Source: Antennarius striatus (taxonomy: Eukaryota; Chordata; Actinopteri; Lophiiformes; Antennariidae). Taken from it: a stretch of 64,000 nt of DNA. Position numbers and translations under genes: made by a program. Position 1 is the first letter of the stretch. Each line of letters starts with the position of its first letter. The notes beneath the pieces are model-generated. The model ran no database searches. It was given only the letters and a program-made list of their open reading frames with translations, and had not been told where the DNA came from. Below are positions 1-11,400 of the stretch, one piece after another. The stretch lies in the NCBI RefSeq assembly GCF_040054535.1, contig NC_090784.1, forward strand, positions 15,243,001-15,307,000. Reading direction: 5' to 3'.

Positions 1-549
1 ATCACCTTCTTTCTATCTGTATTACCTTTTCCCACACTCTTAGACTGTTTAAAGCGCTTATGCTTTTTTTTTTTTAAATCACGTGACCTCCTGCTTGCTC
101 CTTCTGATTGGATGCTGAACTGTATTTTGCTGTTGCGCACCTACCGGGTAATGACAATGCAGTTGAATCCAATTATAAATACTGCAGAGTAATGGAAAGA
201 ATTTTAAAGTAACAAGAACAAAAAAACCCTCATATTCATGGTTTAAAATGATCTTCTCCTAGGTTTACGTCGCATTTTCAGCACCGATTTGTTAGCGTGC
301 TTCAGGACGAGGCGCTGATTGGCTGAGACGATAATTAACACCTGAGCCTGAGGAAGTGTCCCTTGCTTCGGGGCAGTCACGTTGTCACACGTCCTAGGAG
401 ACAGTCTGATCTTCTTTCTCAATAGCAGATCCCAGTTCCCCAAATGAGAACAGCCAGCAGACTTTTTTATGAGTCATGTTGAAAAAACTTCCTCCCACCC
501 TCCCTCTTTCTCCTAGTTTGCCTCACCCAACCTGAAAACTCACAACAAC
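1..549. other. Upstream flank of ecm1, no gene seen
   Basis: No convincing coding exon is visible. The stretch is AT-rich on the left. An inverted CCAAT motif (ATTGG) near 317-321 and a purine/pyrimidine-skewed run near 490-520 lie upstream of the ecm1 TATA box, so part of this is probably the ecm1 promoter. The rest is unassigned. Confidence 0.5.
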
Positions 550-556
550 TATAAAA
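550..556 (+). promoter_or_regulatory. ecm1: TATA box of ecm1
   Basis: TATAAAA stands 225 bases upstream of the ecm1 start codon at 781. No other upstream exon is needed, because the signal-peptide exon is open from its ATG. The implied transcription start near 580 would give a 5' UTR of about 200 bases that includes the GT repeat at 657-702. Confidence 0.55.
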
Positions 557-654
557 ACTGTTTGTGCGGTTGTGGGGGCTCGGTCTCCCAGACAAGACAG
601 CCCGGCGGACTCCACAGGACCAGATTAACGGACCCGGCTGAGCTCGGCCCAGTG

Positions 655-656
<2 letters not shown>

Positions 657-702
<46 letters not shown>
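657..702 (+). repeat. (GT)23 microsatellite in predicted ecm1 5' UTR
   Basis: Uninterrupted GT dinucleotide run of 46 bases between the TATA box (550-556) and the start codon (781). It is therefore probably transcribed as part of the leader. Confidence 0.9.
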
Positions 703-704
<2 letters not shown>

Positions 705-780
705 CTGGGCGGTCTGTGCTCTCTCCCCCAGGACGGATAGCAGCAGCGGCACAAACGCTGCCAACGAGCACCGATTCAGC

Positions 781-3700
781 ATGGGTTCCCCTCTGGCTCT
801 GGTCTGCTCCACTGCTCTCCTGTTGGTTGTTGTGAGCTCAGCATCTGAGGGTGGGTTCTGTTATCTCATCATTGTTGTTTTTATTGTTGTTTTTCTCAAT
901 CCTGAAATGTCTGTTTTTTGCGCAATAGCTGATCGCCAGGGTCCATGTTTGTTCGTCTGAGTTATTATAAGTGCTGTCTGCCCACATGATTCATGTACAA
1001 AATAGACTTCAGGGGATTTCTCTATTTACAGAACTAATGCATCCAATTGCTTACTTCCCTGCAGTACACTTTATTACCTATTTTTTATGATTCAACGTTA
1101 AAGTCCTTCTACTTTATGTAACAGGGAAACACATTAGTTACAGACTAAGACAGATAATGGAATACCATGGAAGAATGAAAATAACAAACAGTATGCAATT
1201 ATTGAAAAGTAGTTTCACTTCAACCAGACCTGTGTGTAATATTTCCTTATTCAGTGCTTACAGAATTGCAAATATGTACTTCTGATTATGGGAATTTTTA
1301 AAATATTTGTTAATGGACGTTTATTTGCAATAGATTTCGTTGTGGCAAGTTCTCGCAGACAAATTTTATCTGATCTCTGCGTTACATCATAAAGTGAGAA
1401 AGCGTAAACACATCATGAATAATAAAACAATTAAGAATTACTGTAAAGTGCTGAAAATGTTAAATAAAAATGTATCACATAAAAAAATATGCAGATTATT
1501 CCTTAGTGCTCATTTTCTGTTTTTATTTTACTTTGCTGTATTTATTGCCTTGTGAAGCACTATGGTAGTCTTTGGGGTTTTTTTAAGCGTGTGATATAAA
1601 TAAAGTGGATTGGTTTCGTTGGGTTTGGACATAAAGTGATGACTAAGTAAAATATGCAATAGAAAGGCTCATAAAGTGTAGGTCCTGATCCAGACTAAGA
1701 TAAAACAACATAAATTAAAATATAAAAGCTACCAACTAAAAAGGAATACTATGAACAGGAATGTTCCGTGTGATGTATAAAAACTAAGGGGATGCAGTTA
1801 TTTCTGCCATAAAGAAATCCAGTTCCTTTGTCAATTTCTGATTCTGTTGCTCTCTCTTTATGGAAACAATCTTATAGACGAGCGCATCCCTGAGCAGCGT
1901 GATGTCACCTTTGACCTTGACAAAATCATGCAAGGTGCGTGTCTTCACATATTAGTGCAGAATCTCTGCAAAGACCAATGAGAGTATCAGCTGCTCAAGC
2001 GTGGCATTTGGCCAGGCTTTACTACTTTAACTACCAATGTCAGGATGAGGATAAGAGTTTGAGATGAAGTAGAACTCAAGAGACTGTTTACTCATTTCTA
2101 AGACTGCTGCAGTTTTTTATACGCTGTATTTGTCTACCTCATGAGAGTAGTACGTTTTTGGACTATTCCCATAGCATGTGAAATCAATAGAGATCCCCTT
2201 TATTTTTAGTATAGGTTAGGATAGAATGTGTTCTACTAAAGTACAGTATATAGATACAGAATGAATGTAAAGAAATATTCTTTTAATTAGTCATCTTTCT
2301 ATTTCAGAGATGCAACAACCAGACTCTATGATGATGCAGAAAGAGATTGACTTCTCAGAGATCCTTGATACTGGAGGCATGCTATCTTCTTTGTTGTAGA
2401 TTTATTATCACTGCGGCTGTCCAGTAACGATTCATGTCTTTTTTCTTTTTTTTAGAGTTTCCAGTACAACAGATGATGATTTCTTCATCAGAGCACGATA
2501 CACCAACTGAAAGACGTAAGCTTCTGTCTATCTGCTGCTTATTTATCTGTTGTCTGTCTTTCTGCCCATATAATTTAAAGACATCACTTGGAAAGTAATG
2601 TTTAATAGTACAACCTTCATCCTCCTGGGCAACTCTAGAAGGGGTTTTTACACCTGGAGGATGTTTGCATCTATTTTCATCTTTCTTTTCGATTCTTATT
2701 TACTCTATCTGTGATAACTTCTTCTGTGAAAGAAGGAACTACTGTATGAACATGATTCCCCTCTGTTCCACTAAGAACATCCTGGCTTTAGCCCCCGTTC
2801 CTTTGGTGGTCCTCCGATGATGAACTATCCTGTGCAGTTCCCCCTCGCCCGTCCATCGGCTGACAATCTCCAAGCCATTTGTCTCCATGCTGCTCATCGT
2901 CCACACTATCCAGACTCTTACTTTCCTGATTCGGGTTTTGGTCAGCTGAAGCGAAGGGCGAGTGCTGTCAATAAGGCAGAATCCTGGTTTAATACATGCT
3001 GCCAAGGGAATGACACATGGGGGAACGAAGCAACACTGTGTTGCGTCATAGAGGCGGTGAGTTGTCACAAGAGTTCACATTGAATATTCAGCCTTTTTTT
3101 TACTTTATAAAAAAAGATGATATCCTAGCATCTTGCACAATTTCTGTTCCTCTTCGCTAATTCCTCTTTATTGAAGCTGTTTTCTTGTATTATTTATCTA
3201 TTTTAAAATACTTCCTCAAGAAGTCATAAAACATAATAAAAAACAAAAGAACATAAGCACCATGGAGATAAACTCTGATCCCAAACAATATGACTTCCTG
3301 TTAATAACAATGTTAGCCACTCCATACCTCCTGTAGAGAGGTCTCTAACAGATGTCACATCACATCACGTAATATTTAAATTGTTTTAATTCTTGAAGCT
3401 ATAACGTATTATTTCTTACTCATTCAGTCTCATTTGTGCAGTTATTCTAAAAATAATTAGGTCATTGCACTTTAGAGACTGTGGTGCACAAAGTTTGGAA
3501 ACAAAGCTGAAAGCCTTGAATGTTTTCAGTTGATAAGCTCATTACATGCAGCCCTGCCCGACATAACAAACAGGTCTTGGCATGAGCAGCAGTTGGCCTG
3601 TCTGAGGGGCAGGCAACAAAACTGTCTGGAATCCTTCAGTGAAGAAACCACTGGTCTACTCTTCCACTTCTGTTTGTTCTTAAGTTTTGTTTCGTACATC

Positions 3701-5606
3701 TTTAGATACTCTGCATGGTTACATGTGGCCCTTTGACTGATAAGCTCTCTATTAGGAAGACATTCTGTCAATGTAAAAAGGATTAATTCACCCTGATGAT
3801 GATTTTTCTGTGTTTACTGCAGTGGGAGCTCTCAGTTCAATCCTTCTGTGAGGAGGACGTTTCAGTGAAGGATAGAATTTATGAATGCTGCAAAAAAACT
3901 GGCAATAACAGACTAAACTGCTTCCACAACGATGCACCAAACCCGAAGTACATGCCAACACAGGTGGTGCCGATGACAGAGCGTCCCTTTAGTGCTGGCT
4001 TCAGCTTTGACCCCAGCACTTGCCAGAGGTATTAAGTGGAGTAAATTAAATGAACTGCAACAGAAATTTTTATTTTGACAATCATGTCTCAGTTAAATTG
4101 GGCTTTTTCTTATATATTTATTACTGAATTTCCTTTGGAATTAATAAAGTATATATCTATTATGTAAACAATGTTAAAATTTCATGAGGATGTTTGCTTG
4201 TTTACTGTTCAAACAAGTGTTTCATAGGCCATACTGACAGACGTCCTTTTTATCATCTGCAAATAATGAATAGCACCAACCTTATTCTTAAAGGACAAAG
4301 GTGCGGATCTGTTATTCTAAACGACATCGCCTCATATTTTATAGGGAATCAACCTCTCGGTACAGTGAGAAAAGAGGACAGAAGGTGGAGATGCCAGCTA
4401 CTTCGGAGACAGGAAACATCAGATTCCCTCCAGGACGACCCACTGCTGATGTCATCGAATCATTGTGTAACAACCAGAGGCAACGACCTGTTTATACTTT
4501 AAAGTGTCTGCCAAGTTCAGGCTACGAATGGCTGGCACGTCAGGCAAAGACTGTTAATCGCATGGAAAAGAAATTTAAATTTTGCTGCAAAAAGAAGAAA
4601 GTTGCGCAGAACTGTGCTGATAACAAAGTAAGCATAGAAACATAAACATAAAATGTATATACATTTATATATTAATGTGGTTTTAGTTCCTTTCCTTAAC
4701 TGTTCTCCTCTTTGTTTTAGTGGCGCGAGGAGCTCAACAAATTTTGCGTGGCTGAGAAGGGTAAAGAGAATACTTTCCGGTGTTGTGCTGGTGTGGCCGA
4801 TGATCGATTCAACTGTTTCCAACATATTTCTCCTGACCCTCATTATAATATGACCTATGCCACTGAGGAACTCTCCCTCAGCAAAATCTGTGACACTCAC
4901 AAGCTCATCAAGAGGAAGTAAGAAAGTTCTCCCTGCATCTGTCCAGCTCCTTGCTTTTCTGTTCAACTTCATGCTTATTACCTTGCTTGCTTTGTTTTCT
5001 TTGGAATAAGTACACTTGTTTTCTTTCAGTTTTTTTTCTGTTACTGTTACTGAAAATGAATTAATTTCTTGTAATATAATATAGTAAAATATCACCTTGT
5101 TAAAGATCCAAACACGTGCACATAGTATAAAAATAAAGTGAATTCACAGACAGGCTGAAAATATCATTGTTATTGTAGGTTTCCTGTTGGACTGCCTCTC
5201 GGGAAGTTTGTGAATGAATGCTGCCCCCTGTCTGAAGAAGAGAAGACCAGTTGCTTTCAGCAAAAGGTGAGAAAATCAAACTAGTAAATTCCAAGACAAA
5301 GTTTGGCCTGAAAAAAATCTAAATTATATATTAAGAAAAATGAAAGTTTTTTTTGCTATTAACTGAATTCCAGATCTTTTTTAGTGCTCACTCACTTTTT
5401 TCTGGCCTTCTTCCCCATAAAATCAGCTTATGGCGATGTCTGAGAAACATTGTTCATCTAGGAAGATGTCTCCAACCATTCGCCGATGTTGTCGCGCAAC
5501 ATCAATGGATTTTCAACAGTGTGTGTCCAAAATAATAATGGATGCTGTCACCAAGGCAACAAAGTTCTCACAAAAGAAGAAGAACAAAGTGTGTCCTCTC
5601 ATCTAA
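781..5606 (+). CDS. ecm1: Extracellular matrix protein 1 (ECM1)
   Basis: Ten coding exons: 781-850, 1878-1934, 2308-2376, 2456-2515, 2776-3056, 3823-4028, 4345-4627, 4721-4917, 5179-5266, 5427-5606; all phases agree and give about 496 residues (human ECM1 about 540). Exon 1 encodes a signal peptide with a leucine/valine core. Exons 5-10 carry the family hallmark, a double cysteine followed 7-10 residues later by another cysteine, as in ECCKKTGNNRLNC, RCCAGVADDRFNC, ECCPLSEEEKTSC and RCCRATSMDFQQC. These form serum-albumin-like disulfide modules. The product is a secreted glycoprotein of skin, bone and vessel matrix that binds perlecan, MMP9 and related partners in mammals. Exon 3 ends at a GC donor (2377-2378), because no GT donor keeps the frame. 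The N-terminal exons 2-4 are short, Met/Glu-rich and less conserved. Identity is firm from the cysteine pattern; exact ends of exons 3 and 5 are inferred. Confidence 0.9.
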
Positions 5607-6026
5607 GTCCTCAACACCTTTTCCAGCCTTTCGTAGTGACTTTGGCCTACTTAGATAGATGGAAAGCTTACAGCAGAGGTGAACTTCAATCAGCTAACAG
5701 GAACAGTGATTTGGCTCAAGTCGATCTAGAGCCTTGAAAGAATTTTCAGACTGTGGACAATGTCTAGCTTTATCTACTGCTGGTGTTATTTGCATATTTT
5801 CATAGATCACATAAAAAGACTCGCTATCACAAGACATTTATGAAGAAGCAAATACATTGTTAAATGCTTAGTTGGCTACACACAGTTGTTTGGGTTAGTG
5901 TACTAATATTTTTATACATTTCTCTTTACATATTGGATTATGAACACTTGGATTGTTTTGAAGGTGCAAGATCACCTATTTTTTTATATATGGGTTTGTG
6001 GTTGAGATTATATCTGTATAACAACT

Positions 6027-6032
6027 AATAAA
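6027..6032 (+). terminator. ecm1: ecm1 polyadenylation signal
   Basis: AATAAA lies 420 bases after the ecm1 stop codon, and a T/G-rich stretch (TGTTTTTGTGTTTTTC) follows about 20 bases later, as expected of a cleavage/polyadenylation site. Confidence 0.65.
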
Positions 6033-6608
6033 ACACATCTGTAAATGTAACTGTTTTTGTGTTTTTCTTTACTGTGAGGCTTTGGTTGGTAATTTAACTT
6101 CAGTGTACCGAGTGCTATACATCTGATGACATGTTTTTGTCAACTAACTAAAAACGTTATACCATTTAACAGACGTTAAAATAACACCAATTTCTGCAGA
6201 GTCATTGTTTAGTTCTATTTCTATCTTTGGTTCTACTTTATCACCTTTATATCATCCCTTGAACCACACGGCTGTGTCTTTCATATTTACATATATAAAA
6301 AATCAAACAATTGCATTTTCAGGAACATGTCCTTTGTACTCAGTTATAGTCATTTAGATTTGGTCGTGGTTTCTAGAAGTGAGTGGAAAGATTAAGTATT
6401 TTTAATACCTTTGAAACTCATGTTAACATCAACGCTATTGCAAAGATTACCTGTTGATGTCCTACACATTCAAGTGAAGTAATTTCTCGCGTCGAACTGA
6501 CACTGAAGCTGTTCCACATCAGTCCACTGGGGGCGCTCTCGTGCCAGTGCGAGATGAACATCTGAATCAACTATCGGCGCTGACTGTGATGAGAACAGTC
6601 AAATCGTA
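6033..6608. other. ecm1-pip5k1a intergenic region and pip5k1a leader
   Basis: About 575 bases between the ecm1 poly(A) signal and the pip5k1a ATG. The last 120 bases are richer in G+C and CpG than the AT-rich rest, consistent with a TATA-less pip5k1a promoter and leader. No other coding exon is seen. Confidence 0.5.
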
Positions 6609-8460
6609 ATGGCGACTGCTGGAACAGCAGATTCGGGATCAACAGCCCCGACAGGTATCTAGATGCTAGATCTTCTTAATATGTTGTCTTAACATAAACA
6701 TACCAAAACAACTCACATTTAAAAACGATTGAAATTGTATTAGTAGATACCCAGGGTTCCACCGAGTCCCGGTTAGCCAGTTTAGCTAGTTAGCGTTGTA
6801 GCTCTCAGCCTAACAAATGAACCAAGTCATAGCTAGCGCATTTAGCTGCCAATAGATTCACCTCAATGGGTGCTTTTGTTGATCAAACTCAAGTCAACAA
6901 GCCGGTTAATTATTGGGATGAATAAGGTTAAACACAGCGTGAGAAAGCCCAGCGAAACCACGTTGGCTGGTATCGGGTTTGTGATCAAGCCGGTAATTGT
7001 GATCGTATTTTATGCTAACGAGATAGCGGGATGCAGCAGGAGTTATCAATTTATGAGTCTCCATAGATATACAGTCATATACAAATATGGAAGGGAGAGA
7101 GGTAGAAGTGATATGAAAGAGAGAGATGAGATGAAGAATGAGTTCAATAAATATTGGTCTATTGCAGAGTTTATTAATCAGTTGTGCTAATTGGCTGCTG
7201 TTTCAAATGAGTATTTCTGTCCGTGGTTCCTCTAGCCTTCCTCTCCCGTTACGCCCCACCGGTCCGTTGGCCCGTCTGTCCGTCCGTTCAGGGGTTTTTA
7301 AAAAAAAAAACTTTTATTTTGGGCAAAATACATACTCATTTTCCATTTAATAACGTTACCTTTAAAGGTAGTCTGCTATGGATCGTTTCAACATTTATTG
7401 TCTAGTGACACGTTTGTTATGCCTGGACAGAAGTGGAGCGGGCTTCGTTTGTCTGCTGCTCCCGTCTGTTTCGTCAGAGGTTCGTGTACCGTTAGATCTG
7501 GGAAAGACTGATGCTCATGTCAAGCATTTTATTATGAGATTTATTGTGGATTTAGGATAAAACAGATGACACCACTCTAATCCATTTAGTTGTGCTTTCC
7601 CGTCCAGGGAGAAGTACTCTTTCCCTGTTGGCTGACCAGAGTGAATTAGTGAATAAAAATAGTGAGGTACTCATGTTTCTACCACATGACTGTGAACCCC
7701 AGACTGTACAACTACAAAATATAACATTCTGTTGAACACACACACTCAGATGTTTGAGTGACAGTAACATAATGTGTAATCCCCACTAGCCCCTATTGGC
7801 CTGGTTTCCTAATTGGGGCAAGAACCGGTATATTTATGGAGTCTTCATAGACAGGAAATTATGTTACAGAGTCCTTCCATGTTATTGCCCTGTGCAGGCT
7901 GCAGACTACAACACTATGATGGAGGCTGGCATTGAGTTGTTAAGCATACAAAGAGGAACAGTTGGTTTACCATTGTTGTATGGCTGTCATTGGCAAGCTT
8001 AAGTCATTGTTAAGTAATTGGATTTGGTTGTGTAATTCCTACCATGAACGTGCTGCACAGTGTGTGCCTTTATCCAGTTCTGTTTTGATTTTTGAGAAAA
8101 TGCACTGTGATTAAATTAATGCTGCAAATAGTACTTATTTCTGCCATCAATTTGCAAATCAGCATAAAATTTAGAAGAGTCTTTATAAAGTATTTGGCTT
8201 TTTGCTTTGCTTAAAATATACAAGTAATAGCAAAGGATTAAACAATCATCACATCACACTGACACATGTATTTATCGTTCCAATTCTCAAGGAAACACTT
8301 TATTTTCTTTTTTTTTTTACATCTGTTTAAAGTAATTTTTGAGTTTGTTCATTGTTGCTCCTTTATGAAGTCAGGCTGTGTAGGCTGACCATGTCCTACT
8401 CCACAGATATTAGGACTCAGTTCTGGAGAAGGGCTTTGCAGCGAGGTGCAGTGAGAGGAC

Positions 8461-8498
<38 letters not shown>

Positions 8499-11400
8499 AC
8501 AAGCTGCATGAGCAGTGATATAATAGTGTGTTGTTTTACATAATGAGAGGGAATGTGGGCAGAATGATGCCTATTGTTTCCTGGAGGATTGCCATGTGTC
8601 CCTGTTGACTGAGAAGAGATGCATAGCAGTCAATGATTCTGCCTTGTTAATAACCGCATTTCTCGATTTGAAGTGTTTCCTCTAACTGCACATTGCTTGG
8701 ATTGAGCTTACTGGACAGTGATTAATATTCACATCCAGCGTTCTTATTACAGGTGAATGATTTTGTCAGGTGATTGATTTCAGTGGTGTTCTTTGCTTAC
8801 AAAGCCACTGTGTTCTGTTATTACTGTTTTCCCGGGATAGATCCATTTGTCAGAAGCTTGCTAAGTATGTGACTAAAAAAACACGTTTACTTGATAATGC
8901 CTCACGATGTCAGTGTGCCTTTACAAGTTGCCTCTCCTTTGCTGATTTATTAAATTTACCTACTGGCACTTAATAAAATGTGTAGTCATGTTGTAAGAAA
9001 AATGTTAAAGGAAGCATTACTCTCAACACTAAATATACTGTTACAGCTAGTACTGGAATTTATGGAGTTTTTCATATGTAGACAATATCCCAATGTACCA
9101 GATGAATGTGGAGCAGCTGTCTCTGGGGAGAAGCAGCTCTAGTTCAAATAGACCATGTGTATCATGGCCAGTTGTTAGTGACTGTGGCCACATTGAGGTT
9201 TGGCCTCATCATTGGCTTTATAGTCATCAACCAGTGCTGGAAATAGGCTGCTAACTAATCACTACAGCATTTGTAAACAGTCAATTATAATTTATGGGAA
9301 CTGCATTAATCAGCACTTAAATAGAATCACCAAGTCGACTATGAAGAAGAGGAGCAGCGGTTCAGATATTTTGATATTAACATCCTTCTCACATCATAAG
9401 TCCCAGTCTAACTTGTTTTTCCTCTTTAGGGACCAGTGGCATACGAAAGATGACCCCTGCTGAGGTGAGGATCTCACAAATGATTTCACTGCGTCAATGG
9501 AAACTTTATTATGTATAGCCCCAAGCAATGTAAATGTTTATCCACACAACGTGGATGAGGGAGGGAGAACAAGTTTAGAGAATGGAAGCGTGTGTTAAGG
9601 CAACCCCCAGCAGCTCGGGTTATCAAACCGGCAGAATAATAAGGCTGTCCCATTTTGTTACACTGATGATAACAGGTGAGTAAACAGTAGGTATGTTTGT
9701 GTGTAGCTTCTATACACTAATATCATATTTCCAACACAACCTTGGAGAGTAAGACCGGCTGCTAAAATATCTAGAAACATGTCTGCATTTTACTTGGAGA
9801 AAACAAAGTTTTCAGCTTAACTTAAAAGAAGTTAACTCAAAATATTTAATCTATTTTTGCAGCCTGTTGCACAACAGACCAAATTTTTGTGCAGCTTTTA
9901 AGTTGATTGTCAAAGTCACAGCTTTTGTTAAATAACAAAACTTCAGTTTACCAGGAAATCATCTGCATGGCTTCTTTACCATCTATACTAAGGCCAATAA
10001 ATGAACCCACAATACCAAAATGTAGGTTTGATTATAATAAATTAAGAGATTAAAGGTTATTGTTTTCGATTTGTAAAAAACAAAAATTTTCGGAATCACA
10101 AAAAATAGGAATATTTTGCAATTTGTGACACACGCACTGTTTCATTTAAGTACTATTTTTCTTTGGTCGTTTCTCAGATGCCCGGCTCTTCAGGAATGGC
10201 TCAGAGTATGAAGAAGACCATTGGACACCGGGGTGTTGAGACCACCACAGGAGAGACCACCTATAAGAAGGTCAGAACAGTGTGGGTGGTGGTTTTTGAC
10301 ACCCCCACTGAGCAGCAGTGGTGAAACTTTGAGAAAGACGTTTGGTGTTTCTAAAATTAGTTGGGTGTTCCCCTACATGCCGAAGAATTGAGAGTGAAAC
10401 AGCACAAATGACTGGGGTAAAATATTTTTAGTTCCAGCACTTACTATATTTTCCCTCTCTGACTTCTGTAGACCACGTCATCCGCCCTGAAGGGGGCCAT
10501 CCAGTTAGGTATCACTCACACCGTTGGCAGTTTAAGCCAGAAGGCAGAGAGAGACGTTCTCATGCAGGACTTTGTTGTGGTGGAAAGCATCTTCTTCCCC
10601 AGGTTTGTAACAGAAGTCAAAGTTAAAGTTACAAGGGTTTCATTTCAAGTGATTGAAATAACCCCTGTGTCTCTGACTCTCATGTTTTTTTCAGTGAAGG
10701 CAGTAACCTGACCCCGGCTCATCACTACAGTGACTTTCGCTTTAAGACTTACGCTCCTATTGCCTTCCGTTATTTCAGGGAACTCTTTGGTATCCGGCCA
10801 GATGATTACCTGGTCAGTACTGGAAACCAAATCCTCCAAGTTACCCCCGGTGTCACTAGAGTCCCTTACAAAAGTCTTGTCGCTTATTCATTTTGTAGAG
10901 ACAACAGCTTATAACCTGACTTTTAATTACAGGTACTGTAATTTGTTGGTTTTAGAAAATGGTTCAAATGACAGCCAAAACACTCCAAAAAGGGTGTATA
11001 AGAATCTAATCTTTCCGTGATCATTGAATGAGCAATATTTCTTCAGTCAAAAAATTTATTTTAGTATATTAAACATAATTTAAGAGGATTTTGGCTTTAT
11101 AATTATAATTACAGTATTTTCTGCACTATAAGGCACACTGGACTATAAGGTGCACCTTCAATGAATGGCCTATTTCAAAACTTTTTTCACAAATAAGGCC
11201 CACTGGATTATAAGGTGCACTGTCGGTTTTTTAGAAAAGTAAAGGCTTTTAGGTACGCCTTATGGTGCGGAAAATGCTGTATATAATTATAAGATGTTTC
11301 TACAAAATGAACAAGCAACAAGACTTTTGTCAGGGACTGTATTCCTATCCATTTGTTTTGCAAAAATGTAAAAAGTTTGGTAGCTTTAACCTATGCTATT

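Noticed and set aside
467-960. Open frames through the GT repeat at the left end (His-Thr or Cys-Val runs)
   Set aside because: They are translations of the dinucleotide repeat; the real reading frame here starts at 781 with the ecm1 signal peptide.
3526-3771. Opposing open frames of 68-81 codons in ecm1 intron 5
   Set aside because: No similarity to known families, no splice phase match, and the flanking exons join correctly without them.
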